Shown one piece after another: positions 1 to 9,085 of a DNA stretch of 64,000 nt. A model generated the notes under the pieces. It was given only the letters and a program-made list of their open reading frames with translations, ran no database searches and was not told the origin of the DNA. The stretch is from Palaemon carinicauda (taxonomy: Eukaryota; Arthropoda; Malacostraca; Decapoda; Palaemonidae), in contig NC_090728.1 of NCBI RefSeq assembly GCF_036898095.1, forward strand, positions 93,736,404-93,800,403, given 5' to 3'. Position 1 is the stretch's first letter; every line of letters starts with the position of its first letter. Position numbers and translations under genes: made by a program.

Positions 1-36
1 CCGTTTTTTGGGCTCAAGCCATGGCGTCCTGATGGA
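1..36 (-). repeat. right-hand part of the ICR of copy A
   Basis: The first bases match 22978-23016 of copy B, where the complete ICR is visible. This segment is complementary to the outer left end of the element (8215-8248). The other half of the ICR and the right ITR lie before the window start. Confidence 0.8.
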
Positions 37-824
37 AGAGTACCAGAGAATCAATGTATCGTGGTAGATTTTCCCCCAAAGTTAAGTGCCTAGGCATTGA
101 CAAAACAGCAAAGTAATCTTAGGTAAGAACCATAGGAACGAAGTATCCTGCCCCCCATTGGTAGGAAGTTCCCATGGGCTATGCCGACGTCAAAGTGGTA
201 TTGAAGGGCTATTCATCTTGACAGAAGAACTTTTAAGAGCTTAGAGATGAAGCAGAATGTTTGATATTTGTATAGGAACATTCTGAAGTAGGTCAGTGGT
301 GGTTGGGCACTGAGTATAGAGTTCATCTCCTGATTATCAGAAGTAAGTATTCGTGTAGGAACCTTACTGAGACAAGGTGAATATAATTTAGGATTAGATA
401 TCTTAAATTCTTCATGACCATAAAGGAGGAGTAAATAAAACTATGACAGTATGTATTTCATAGTAAGTAGGAGCTGAAAGAGACGCATAAGTAATAAAAT
501 AGAAATTTTATTTCACAATGCAGAAATTAAATAATTTACAGCAAAAGTAAAGTTCATTTACAGTAATAATAATGTACATAGAAATAAAGGCTTGTTCTTG
601 AATCTAAAAAGGAATTTCAGGATTAGTAGGTACTCGTTCTCGAGGAACGCAAGTCTTTAAACAACACATCATGCTCAAGGCATGCGGCACTTGTGTAACA
701 CTATGACATTTCACCTGGGGTAAGAACAGTTATAAAAGCACTAAGTGTTTTTAGACATCACTATGAATCGCTCGAGGGTCAACATAGGCACCCGAAGAGT
801 TAGAGTCCCAAGTAACTCACTGTT
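37..824 (-). other. 3' non-coding region of copy A
   Basis: This AT-rich stretch lies between the YR stop and the ICR. It matches 23017-23827 of copy B over its length, and no frame is conserved between them. It is the expected untranslated tail between YR and ICR in a DIRS element. I see no polyadenylation signal that I would commit to. Confidence 0.6.
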
Positions 825-2051
825 CTACGCAGAGTTAGGTGCAGGTTTCATAACACTACCTGCGGCTACCACAAAATGTTTGATTTCGTGCACTTGTTTC
901 GCATAATGTTTAAAGAAAACTCGCGAGGACTTCCAGCCCGTAAAGTTTTTAAGGCTCTCGAAGTCCATGCTCTGAAAGAAGTTCAGAGAAGATGCCACTT
1001 TTCTAGGATCATGACCAGCGGGTGTACTGTTCGGATCCGCTCTGCGAATGAAGTAGGTGATTTTCGCTCTTAATTGTTTCAGTGACAGGTCGCTGCCCGA
1101 TGTTTCTCCTTTGAAGAGTTGGCCTCCACCAAAGTTCGAAGTTCTGCGAAGATAGACCTTGAGACTCTCTACTGGACATAGAGAGACATCCTCCTTCAGG
1201 GGGCATATTCTCCAAGGGCCCCATCTTTTGGTGGGTAATTCATTTTTGGCGAGAAACGTCGGATCAGGGGAGAGGGTCACTTCTCCTGAATCAGCAAACA
1301 GGATGTGTCCCTCCTCTCTTGATAATGCCACTATTTCGCTGACTCGAGCTCCCGAGGCGAGAGCAAATAAAAATATAACTTTCTGAGTCAGATCCTTGAG
1401 GGGGCATGAATCGTTGTCCAAGTTGGAGGCGAAATGGAGCACCTTGTCTAGTGACCAGGAGATCGGTTTCGGAGGGGGTGCTGGGCGTAGGCGAGCACAT
1501 GCTTTTGGTAATTTGTTAAAGATGTCGTTGGACAGATCAATTTGGAAAGCATATAGAATTGGTCTAGTCAAAGCCGATTTGCAGGTTGAAATCGTATTGG
1601 CTGCTAATCCTTGTCCATGAAGGTGAATGAAGAAGGACATACAGAAATCAATGGTGATTTCTTTAGGATTTTTTGCTTTAACAAAGGAGACCCATTTCCT
1701 CCAGGATGATTCATATTGCCGTCTCGTGGATTCGGTCTTGTATTCCTCTAGGAAGTCTAAACTTTTCTTCGAGATCCCAAACCTCTTCTTTGCGGCAAGG
1801 GAGAGAAAATCATGAGATGAAGGTCCTTGATTTTCGATGATGAAGCGAAGACAGTCGACTTCTGTACTTGTTGAGAGAGAACTGGGCCCGGGAGAGGGAT
1901 CAGCTTGGGCTGCAGCTCCAGGACCAGGGGGTACCAGTTGCTCCGGGGCCACTTGGGAGCCACTAGGGCCGCTGTCCCTTTGAAGGTTCTCAGTTTGGAG
2001 AGGACTTTCAACAGAAGGTTGGTGGGAGGGAACAGGTATATCTTGGACCAT
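825..2051 (-). CDS. tyrosine recombinase of DIRS copy A
   Basis: This is a site-specific recombinase thought to integrate the circular DNA intermediate of DIRS elements. From the ATG at 2051 it has 408 residues. An N-terminal SAM-like core-binding region (about 100-190) is followed by the catalytic domain. The full tyrosine-recombinase set is present: Arg236 in SGARVSE, His347-x-x-Arg350 in GHDPRKVA, Trp373 at the His/Trp position, and the nucleophile Tyr383 in FFKHYAKQ. The frame stays open upstream to 3593, but that part is antiparallel-frame shadow of RT/RNase H. I chose 2051 because the same ATG occurs in copy B and it gives a domain-sized protein. It overlaps the RT/RNase H end by about 295 bases. 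The true start, or expression by frameshift or splicing, is not settled. Confidence 0.88.
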   Translation of the reverse strand: MVQDIPVPSHQPSVESPLQTENLQRDSGPSGSQVAPEQLVPPGPGAAAQADPSPGPSSLSTSTEVDCLRFIIENQGPSSHDFLSLAAKKRFGISKKSLDFLEEYKTESTRRQYESSWRKWVSFVKAKNPKEITIDFCMSFFIHLHGQGLAANTISTCKSALTRPILYAFQIDLSNDIFNKLPKACARLRPAPPPKPISWSLDKVLHFASNLDNDSCPLKDLTQKVIFLFALASGARVSEIVALSREEGHILFADSGEVTLSPDPTFLAKNELPTKRWGPWRICPLKEDVSLCPVESLKVYLRRTSNFGGGQLFKGETSGSDLSLKQLRAKITYFIRRADPNSTPAGHDPRKVASSLNFFQSMDFESLKNFTGWKSSRVFFKHYAKQVHEIKHFVVAAGSVMKPAPNSA

Positions 2052-3952
2052 CTGTTCCAGTCCAGTGACATGGCGTCCACCGCTTCTGCTTTGGGGTCCT
2101 CGTACGGGGCTACGTACAGAGGAAGTTGATTGTTGTCGCTCGTTGCAAAGAGATCTATCTGAAGTTCTGGGACTTGATGAGAGATGAAGGAGAATGATCT
2201 TGCGTCTAGAGACCATTCCGACTCTATCGGGTTTGTCCGAGATAGAGCATCCGCTGTCACGTTGCGGAATCCTTGTAGGTGAACTGCAGACAGGTGCCAC
2301 TTCTTCTTCTCCGCCAAACGGAAGATTGGGAGAAGCACCTGATTTATCTGGGGCGATCTTGAGCCCTGGCGATTGAGACAACGAACTACCACCGAGTTGT
2401 CTAGGGTTAGACGGATGTGGATCGAGGGCGGCGGGGATAACTTCTTCAGAGTAAGAAGGACCGCCATGGCCTCCAAGATGTTTATGTGGAACGTCTTGAA
2501 TAGTGGAGACCAGGTCCCTTGAGCTTGTTTCAGGTGGGAGTGACCTCCCCAGCCCTCCAGTGAGGCATCCGTGTGGATGTTGAGAGATGGAGGAGGGTGT
2601 TGGAGAGGAATGGACCTTTTCAGGGCCTTTGCTTCCGACCACGGCTTTAGGAGGCGTCGAAGTCTGTTTGGAAGCCGTCTCTTGAGGTCTCTTCGAGCGA
2701 TGGATGCCGATCGTCTCCAGACTCCCGCGGCATCCTTTAGCTGTGCACGAAGCACTGGGTTTGTCACTGAGGCGAATTGTAGCGAGCCTAGAACTCGTTC
2801 CTGCTGTCGTCTTGAAATGCGTTTGGATTTCAGTAGTCGCTTGACAGACCCTGCTATTTCCTTCCTTTTCTTCTGGGGGATGGAAAGGCGGTGTGACTGA
2901 AGATTCCAGTGGATTCCCAGCCACTGAAACTTCTGAGCTGGAGAGAGGCGAGATTTCTTCTCGTTGATCTTGAATCCCAGGTGTTCTAAGTACTGGGTAA
3001 CTTCGTCGCAAGACTTTGCACACTCTTCGGGCGATGGAGCCCAGACTAGCCAGTCGTCGAGGTAGGCCATCACCTGGACGTTTCTTAGGCGGAGCTGTTG
3101 TACTATGGCATCCGCCAGCTTTGTGAAGATCCGAGGGGCCACATTGAGGCCGAATGGCATGGCCCGGAAGGCGTAGCTTTTCCTTTGGAGTCGAAATCCT
3201 AGGTAGGAGGAAGCGTGATGGTTCATTGGAATGTGCCAATAGGCATCCGCCAGGTCTATAGAGACCGTGTAGGAACCTTGAGGCAGAAGGGTCCTTATTT
3301 GTTGAAGCGTCAGCATCTTGAATTTGTTGTTCTCTATGAACTTGTTGAGGGGGGATAAGTCCAGAATGACTCTGAGCTTGTCTGAGTCCTTCTTGGGAAC
3401 GCAAAACAGTCTCCCTTGGAACCTGGTGGACTTTACCTTCCTTATCACCTTCTTGTTCAAGAGGTCTAGAACATATTCTTCCAGAATGGGGGTCGATTGT
3501 TGAAAGAACCGCTGGAAGATTGGGGGTGGTTGCACCCAACTCCAGCCTAGACCGTTCTTGATGATGCTGTGTGCCCAAGGATCGAAGGTCCAACGATCCT
3601 GGAATTGGCGGAGTCTTCCTCCCACCGGAAGCACTTCATTGCTTCTGGTGTCCCGAGGACTTGTTGCCTCGGCCGCTAGCTCCCTTTCCTCCTCTACCTC
3701 TGGAGGGACGACGAGAGGCGTCTCTGCTTGCACCCCTGGACGAGCCTCTACCTCTGGCATGAAAGGTAGTGGATGGCTGCTCAAAGGCAGGGGTGAAGAC
3801 CGGTGACTGTGACAACACCGGTTGGGGGACCAATTGAAAGGTCTGCTGTGGTTGGGCAACCACTTGGGAGGTAGCGGGTCCCGGAAACTGACGTCGTTGT
3901 TGACGTTGCTGGGGTTTTGGTTTCTGAGGTTTCCTCTTAGGCTGAGGTCCAT
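1757..3952 (-). CDS. reverse transcriptase / RNase H polyprotein of DIRS copy A
   Basis: This protein copies the element's RNA into DNA and degrades the RNA strand. In the 731-residue frame, fingers and palm run from about 110 to 345, with motif A at SIDLADAY (about 231-238) and the catalytic YLDD at about 297-300. RNase H follows with Asp in HTDAS (about 462), Glu in NILEAMA (about 494), Asp in LDNS (about 518) and Asp in TADALSR (about 568). After RNase H comes the DIRS-typical segment around IDLFATSDNNQLP and VAPKWPRSNW; in some DIRS elements this position is assigned to a methyltransferase-like domain, but I see no clear methyltransferase motif here. The first 100 residues lie under the 3' end of gag in another frame and are low complexity, so translation may start later or come from gag read-through. 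The frame is +1 relative to gag. Confidence 0.9.
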   Translation of the reverse strand: MDLSLRGNLRNQNPSNVNNDVSFRDPLPPKWLPNHSRPFNWSPNRCCHSHRSSPLPLSSHPLPFMPEVEARPGVQAETPLVVPPEVEEERELAAEATSPRDTRSNEVLPVGGRLRQFQDRWTFDPWAHSIIKNGLGWSWVQPPPIFQRFFQQSTPILEEYVLDLLNKKVIRKVKSTRFQGRLFCVPKKDSDKLRVILDLSPLNKFIENNKFKMLTLQQIRTLLPQGSYTVSIDLADAYWHIPMNHHASSYLGFRLQRKSYAFRAMPFGLNVAPRIFTKLADAIVQQLRLRNVQVMAYLDDWLVWAPSPEECAKSCDEVTQYLEHLGFKINEKKSRLSPAQKFQWLGIHWNLQSHRLSIPQKKRKEIAGSVKRLLKSKRISRRQQERVLGSLQFASVTNPVLRAQLKDAAGVWRRSASIARRDLKRRLPNRLRRLLKPWSEAKALKRSIPLQHPPPSLNIHTDASLEGWGGHSHLKQAQGTWSPLFKTFHINILEAMAVLLTLKKLSPPPSIHIRLTLDNSVVVRCLNRQGSRSPQINQVLLPIFRLAEKKKWHLSAVHLQGFRNVTADALSRTNPIESEWSLDARSFSFISHQVPELQIDLFATSDNNQLPLYVAPYEDPKAEAVDAMSLDWNRWSKIYLFPPTNLLLKVLSKLRTFKGTAALVAPKWPRSNWYPLVLELQPKLIPLPGPVLSQQVQKSTVFASSSKIKDLHLMIFSPLPQRRGLGSRRKV

Positions 3953-5585
3953 CGTCCTGAGAGGGTTTCCTTTTTCTGGACATGCCCCACTTGTGGAGAA
4001 GGTTCCTATTCTCCGTGGCGGCTCTGTCAGTTATTTCCTTGACAAGGTCAGAAGGAAACAGGTGCTTTCCCCAGATGTTGGAGGAAATCAGCCTCCGGGG
4101 TTCGTGTTTCACGGTGGCACCGACAAACACGAATTCACGACAGGCTCTACGAGCCTTTATGAAATGGTACAAGTCCTTCATTACCGTCAGTAAGTGGGAT
4201 TTGGCTAGTACCATGTAGTGATCAGGTACTCTTGTGTCACAGGCCATAACTTCAAGTTGGACTTGATGAGAAAGAGATGCCGCAAGCCTCTCCTTCGTGT
4301 CTTGTTCCCGGCGAAGGAGGTGATCATTGAGCTTAGGGAGGTCCTCATTAAACTGACGTCCGGCGACGTCAGGATCGAGCCTACCCACGACGAAAGTATG
4401 TTGAACATCTTTCCATTGCCTAGTGTCAGGGGGTGTCACGATGGAGAAGGGTCTGCACTCCTCCAGTGCAGGGCAGGGTTTTCCTTCTTCCGCCGCTTTA
4501 AGGCATGCAGCTAAGGCCTTTTCCAGGAAAGGAAGAACCGCAGTGTCAGGTGCTACATAAGTAGGATGCTTCTTGCTCAAGGCAGGAAGCTTAGAGCAGG
4601 TAAAGCCCCTGCTCTTAAATGCGGAGGCTAGCATAGCCTGGGCCTTTGCGAGATCGAACACTATCTCTTCTTTAGGTTCGGTCTCCTCCTTCGAGGCAGG
4701 TTCGGAACGAAGCCGGACGTAACAGTCCGGGTAGGCCTCGAAGCTTGGGAAGAACTCCACATCTTCCAACGGGACCGTGCCAATCTTGTCACTAACAAAG
4801 ATCCTGCCGGTCGCAATAACCATATGCTCTGCATACCTCCACGGGTTGGCATGAGAGCAAGCTGGGAGATCCTTAACCGAAATCTTCTTCGGTTCTCTGG
4901 ATCCAATCATTGACCTGATGGACTCCTGGTTCTCCTTCAGTCTGTCGTCCATGACAGCTCTAATCAGCCGGATCAGTTCTTGGGTAGACGAAGAGGGATC
5001 CGGGGTCGAGGAGGTAGACGGAAGGGACACATCCGTCGGTGTAGGAGTAGGCGGAGGGATGGATGAGGGAGGAGCTCCAAGCTCCGACTCGGTGTATTCC
5101 ACCTTGTCTTCGTCCTCTTCGGCTCCTTGAGCCATAAGCGTCTTCTCCGTGTCTTCCGAGACGTCAGAGATCTGCTCATCATCCTCGGAATCTAATCGAC
5201 ACTCATGCATGGACTGAGCCATGACCACATCAGGTTCCACCGTAATTTGGACAGTGGGGATTGCGTCTTTCGGAACCACTGAGTCAGGGGAGGCCTTAGG
5301 GAACAACAGGGACCTCAGTTCTTCGGTGGCCAGGTACGGTCCGGTAGCATTTTTCTGAAAGCCACGCACCCACTTGCGCAGCTTTTCGCGAGAAATGTCT
5401 CTAACCTCCGCTGAGGGAGGGTTATGGAAGGCCTCAACTAGGTGGGCCTGGCAGACCGTACAATCCAGTGGATTCCAGAACTTCAAATCCCCTTTCTTGT
5501 CTGCACAAGGGGCGTGAGTCCTACAAGCCGTATGCCCGTAAAACTGCGGGCGTTTCACAGCGCAGAAGGCGAAGTCACACTTCAT
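3636..5585 (-). CDS. gag-like protein of DIRS copy A
   Basis: This is the putative structural, nucleic-acid-binding protein of the element (649 residues). The N terminus is a compact Cys/His cluster: Cys3, Cys8, His18, Cys21, His24, Cys27, Cys42, Cys45. It looks like a zinc-binding module and has a counterpart at the N terminus of the gag of copy E. An acidic Ser/Pro/Thr-rich stretch follows (about 130-215). Then comes a conserved globular region with LPACSHANPWRYAEHM and FVVGRLDPDVAGRQFNEDLP. The C-terminal tail is basic and low complexity, rich in Lys/Pro/Gln and then Arg-Gly-Ser. The start ATG lies 9 bases after a strong candidate splice acceptor. The homologue in copy B carries a stop; here the frame is complete. 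Confidence 0.85.
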   Translation of the reverse strand: MKCDFAFCAVKRPQFYGHTACRTHAPCADKKGDLKFWNPLDCTVCQAHLVEAFHNPPSAEVRDISREKLRKWVRGFQKNATGPYLATEELRSLLFPKASPDSVVPKDAIPTVQITVEPDVVMAQSMHECRLDSEDDEQISDVSEDTEKTLMAQGAEEDEDKVEYTESELGAPPSSIPPPTPTPTDVSLPSTSSTPDPSSSTQELIRLIRAVMDDRLKENQESIRSMIGSREPKKISVKDLPACSHANPWRYAEHMVIATGRIFVSDKIGTVPLEDVEFFPSFEAYPDCYVRLRSEPASKEETEPKEEIVFDLAKAQAMLASAFKSRGFTCSKLPALSKKHPTYVAPDTAVLPFLEKALAACLKAAEEGKPCPALEECRPFSIVTPPDTRQWKDVQHTFVVGRLDPDVAGRQFNEDLPKLNDHLLRREQDTKERLAASLSHQVQLEVMACDTRVPDHYMVLAKSHLLTVMKDLYHFIKARRACREFVFVGATVKHEPRRLISSNIWGKHLFPSDLVKEITDRAATENRNLLHKWGMSRKRKPSQDDGPQPKRKPQKPKPQQRQQRRQFPGPATSQVVAQPQQTFQLVPQPVLSQSPVFTPAFEQPSTTFHARGRGSSRGASRDASRRPSRGRGGKGASGRGNKSSGHQKQ

Positions 5586-5593
5586 CTGCTCCT

Positions 5594-5622
5594 CCTGTGG
5601 AAGAAAGAGAAAATGAGTATGG
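5594..5622 (-). promoter_or_regulatory. candidate 3' splice site before gag (copy A)
   Basis: On the minus strand the order is TACTCAT, a pyrimidine run (ttttctctttcttcc) and ACAG, then the gag exon with ATG 9 bases on. It has branch-point-like, polypyrimidine and AG elements at normal spacing. The same arrangement occurs in copies B, C and D, although the bases between have diverged. The donor was not identified. Confidence 0.6.
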
Positions 5623-6089
5623 GGGAGTCATAGGAATGGCTCTTAAACTAAGTTAATATTAATCATTAATTTTAACTTAAGAAGGTGTGATGCATAGAGA
5701 ATGAAAACAGTAAAGGAGAACATGCTCCATGCATCTCGCCCGGCTGGTTACCATAAGCTTGGTCCTGGGATAATCCAAATGACCGAGATCATTGGATATA
5801 GTTTCCTAGGATTCCCGTTATATTGGAACTCCATGGAAAGCCAAGGACAAGGTTGGGATCGAATTCATTCGGTTCCCAGTAAAGAGCCAGAAGGCCTCAT
5901 AAAGGTAACTGCTTCTGGCAACCAGCCGTGCTAAGATGCACATAGCATGCTGGAATTAGAAGAATGCAAAGAGACAGCATGATCACTAATAAAGCAGTAC
6001 CAGGTACTGATCTTAAAAGCAAAGCAGCTTATCTATTTGCTATGTAGGGCTATCTTAGTCTTATGATAGCTACAGTGAGGGGGTGCAAG

Positions 6090-6530
6090 TATTCTTGACG
6101 CCTCCGGGGCATCCGGCAAGCCGCCGGCATGCCGGAGCTCGCTCCAGCATAGATTCTGGCATTAGAACAGACAATTTTCAAAAGTCAGTTAGATACCAGG
6201 ATGGCGGCCGCCGGCACAGCGGCGGCACGCCGGCAAGGAGCGGCGGCTCCGGCAGCCGGAGGATGCCAGGTTGGTGACTGGGATAAGGATGGTACAGGTA
6301 GTATCGGGTTGCCGGCAGTATATGCCGGCACTCCGGTGATCGACCGGCAAGCGGACGATTAGATAGGAGTAGGAGAGCCGCCGGTAGTAGCCGGCGGCAG
6401 CCGGCAGTCCCTCGGTACACGGGGGGCTGGCGGCAAGGGTAGGGAAGTCACCAAGAGGGAGGCAGGTATTGCCGACAGTAGAGGCGGCAAGAGACCGGCA
6501 CCCGGATAGATAGAGAGACAGGGGGAGGGG
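6090..6530. repeat. GC-rich CCGGC low-complexity block in the copy A leader
   Basis: Many irregular GCCGGC, CGGCAG and GGCGGC units are crowded here, in contrast to flanking DNA. The equivalent block in copy B is at 29090-29530, so it belongs to the element family and was not acquired locally. Confidence 0.7.
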
Positions 6531-7741
6531 GGAAGGAATGCAGGAAGTACCGTCAGGGTTCCAGACATCCCTCCCCCTCCCTGAGAGGGTGTACCCATGA
6601 TAGAGACAGGCTCTAACATCCATAAGCAGGGGTCACTAGGGACCGGGAGCAGGTAGCCCAAGGGAGGGCTAGGGAACACCCAAGAGGGGGGGGGGGAGAC
6701 TCCCCTATGCAGAACTACACTAGTAACTAACCTTATAGGACACTATGAAGGTATATGTACCAGAGCGGACTGCACAGGGAAGCTCGGGTAGCCCTACTCA
6801 TCCACCCTAAGGAGGATTTGTAGGACAGGGGACAGATGAGTATAAACTAACCTAAGCATAGGCTAGGCTATACAAGAGATAGGTGGGGAGGGAGAAGAGA
6901 GAGGTCTTCCCAGGAAGGGTTTCTGTACCAGAGCGGCCACTAAGGGAAGGGAGGACACTCCCTAACCTAAGATCAGGCTGATCGGCTAAAACGGTGCAAG
7001 AGTACAGTTTCAGCATGGAACAGAGAAACCTTCCTAACCCGACCTAGAGCAGGGCTAAAAGTCCTGAACTAGGCAAGGAAGAAGACATATCGCTATCGCA
7101 GGAAAGTCATAGACTATCCTAGCCATAGAGGTAGGCTAGCCTAACCTCACTCTCAGACGCAATCCTAAAGGGGGTTCATTCCTTTAGGGAGGACTGAGAG
7201 GCGATATATATACTCTATTAGACAATTAATCCCTTTACTCAGAAAAGGGATCAAGGCTAAATAGAGGGAATGCCAAGGCAGGGGATGAAGGAAGCATATA
7301 GGGGTCCTAAGGTTAGGTTAGGCTAGAAAGAATCACTGACTAGCCTATCCCCTATATGGTCCCTGAAGGCGAAAACATTTGCATCACTAGTCAAAAGTAT
7401 TGTAAAATAATAATGCCACTATCTTCATAACTTAGTCTAGGATCACTAATAAATCATGCATGAACACTTGTATGTAGGCTCCTGGCCTGGGGGCTATAGT
7501 AGCCGACTGGTATGAGGTCAATCGATGACCGATAAAAAGCGTCTAAACACGATATAAAAGTTCCTAGCTATGAAGACTAAATAAACTAATGTATTCGATT
7601 AGTATATAATGCCGGAAGCGTTGTTGTGGCTAACTAAAAAAAAAAGACATGCAAAACAACAACGACGCCATAAAATGGCGGGTCCGGTAGAGGCACAGCT
7701 CTGCCACAAAACATCAATTATTTCGCAAAATAATATTTACT

Positions 7742-7822
7742 TTACGGCCAGAGCTTAATTAAACAATACTGGAACCTTGTACTCAACTTTCCAGAAGAAG
7801 GCGAGGCTGAAGGTAACGACAT
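7742..7822 (-). CDS. short upstream reading frame in the leader of copy A (uORF or first exon)
   Basis: This 26-codon frame starts MSLPSASPSSGKLST. Between copies A and B the two differences in its first eight codons are both synonymous. In the diverged copy C the same place holds MDALVSSSSTTLST, with the TTGAGTAC bases retained. That pattern suggests selection on a short peptide or on a first coding exon. No canonical GT donor here joins the gag exon in frame. In copy A, GTAC or GTTCC donors would give an early stop, so a regulatory uORF is as likely as a gag exon. Confidence 0.35.
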   Translation of the reverse strand: MSLPSASPSSGKLSTRFQYCLIKLWP

Positions 7823-7889
7823 AGCGAAGATGCAAAGCGATAAAGTTAACACAAGGGAAAATCCGTCTAAGTAGGGCAGCTACTAAACA

Positions 7890-8248
7890 AAGGATAAAGA
7901 CGCGCGTGACGTCATTAGAGCAATGGCGTCCGTTTGTTTACGTCTCGAGTATCAGTAGTAGCCACGAGTGAGATTAGCTGTGGAACGGCTCCCAGCTATT
8001 CTCAATCCTTACACACCGAAGCATTAACTCTGTTCGGGGTGGAGATAGCTATGTGGCACGTTCAGACATGCGTGTCCCCTGTTGTATTACGATGTCTTAA
8101 AGGGAAACCTTTGAGATACTCGCTCCAGAAGTTAGAATTCTGTGATAACCTGTGGTTAAATTCTCTGGGAATATCTTAGTAGTCTTATACCCAAGGAAGC
8201 TACCAAACAGGAACCTTCCATCAGGACGCCATGGCTTGAGCCCAAAAA
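7890..8248 (-). repeat. left inverted terminal repeat of copy A
   Basis: It matches the left ITR of copy B (30897-31254), whose inverted partner is visible at 22453-22842. It ends in the shared tip ...ttgagcccaaaaa. It contains the palindrome TGACGTCA at 7907-7914, which matches the CRE/ATF consensus and is also in both ITRs of copy B. It would carry the element's promoter in its transcribed orientation. Confidence 0.8.
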
Positions 8249-9085
8249 CCACGGATAACACTTGACCTAGGTCTAGAACACTTTTCAAAGTGCTCAAAAT
8301 CTTAGTTAAATCGTCAGCAATAACTGTTGTCTCTGAAAATGTCCTTTAACTGCTTTAACTTTCACAATGAAAGCATGGAGACATTTATTATACCATATAT
8401 TCAATATTACAACTTCCCTACACTTTACTACGCCGTGTTGACACTCAATTTGTCAACTGAAACTAAAATTGTAAATAAACAAAAATCCTGTAACAGGTGA
8501 TAGGCTACAGATCTTGGTTACTATTATAACCAAGATCAAATTTCCTTACTTTTAACATAAAAACGTTATGTTCTTTCGAAAGATCGAAAGAAAAAAAAAG
8601 AAGTTATGTAAATATCGTGGGAATATACACTATATAACATAAGCATCAAGGCCTTTATCCGCCTATCACTCCAAGAGGGGATTCTGGTGTAAAATTTAAT
8701 TTCTTAAGCATTGTAATTGCAGATTGCTTCCTTGAAACGATTTCACCTGGTGTTGTTGACTTTTTGTGTTTTTTTTATCTGGACAGTTCCTTCCCAATCT
8801 ACTTTCCTTCGTGAAACATCTAGAAACGTTCCGTTGTCCCGTAAAATTTATTTGCTTTATTAATCTTCTCTATATAATGGAACAAACAGATGGTATTACT
8901 TGAGCAGAATGTGGTCCCCAGATTCCTTGTTTATTTATTCTACTTTAGGGGCTGCTTATCTGGTCCTGTACAGCACGTAAACCCTAGTCACTACAGTCTA
9001 CAAGGCCTCCAACGGTCGTCGTTGTATGATCTTCATTCGGGAGCATTGAACATTTCATAATTCCTATCGCTCGCTTACTGCTGTT
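8249..9085. other. no gene or element recognised
   Basis: AT-rich flank to the right of copy A. I see no conserved frame or clear repeat structure. The outer end of copy A (cccaaaaa) adjoins ccacggataac directly. Confidence 0.5.

Larger units (their letters stand above)
5623..7889 (-). other. leader region of copy A (probable intron)
   Basis: This long stretch between the left ITR and gag has no frame conserved with copy B apart from a short upstream frame near 7.8 kb. It contains a GC-rich GCCGGC-type block at 6090-6530 and otherwise AT-moderate DNA. It is collinear with 28623-30896 of copy B, with many small indels. The several open frames of 60-144 codons over the GC-rich block are probably compositional. 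Confidence 0.55.
1..8248 (-). mobile_element. DIRS-like tyrosine-recombinase retrotransposon, copy A
   Basis: The element reads on the minus strand: left ITR (about 7890-8248), leader of about 2.3 kb, gag, RT/RNase H, YR and 3' region. It runs off the window inside the ICR, so the right ITR is missing. The motif at 11-36 (ctcaagccatggcgtcctga...) recurs inverted at 8215-8248, as terminal and internal complementary sequence should. Copy B is collinear and closely similar over the whole length, which confirms both boundaries. Gag and YR lie in the same frame and RT/RNase H is shifted by one, with overlaps at both junctions. No LTRs, integrase or aspartic protease were seen. All three main frames are open, so this copy could encode a complete protein set. 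Confidence 0.92.

Noticed and set aside
2571..2900. Plus-strand frame of 109 codons opposite RT of copy A (and its twin at 25612-25902)
   Set aside because: Antisense shadow of a conserved coding region. Conservation between A and B is explained by the RT frame.
2052..3593. Upstream 500 codons of the open frame in phase with YR of copy A
   Set aside because: They lie over RT/RNase H in another frame, are low complexity (Ser/Pro/Gln-rich), and carry no domain. The YR homology starts near codon 515 of that frame.
6178..6679. Overlapping minus-strand frames of 80-144 codons in the copy A leader
   Set aside because: They come from GC-rich low-complexity DNA, and the frames and proteins do not correspond to those in the same region of copy B.
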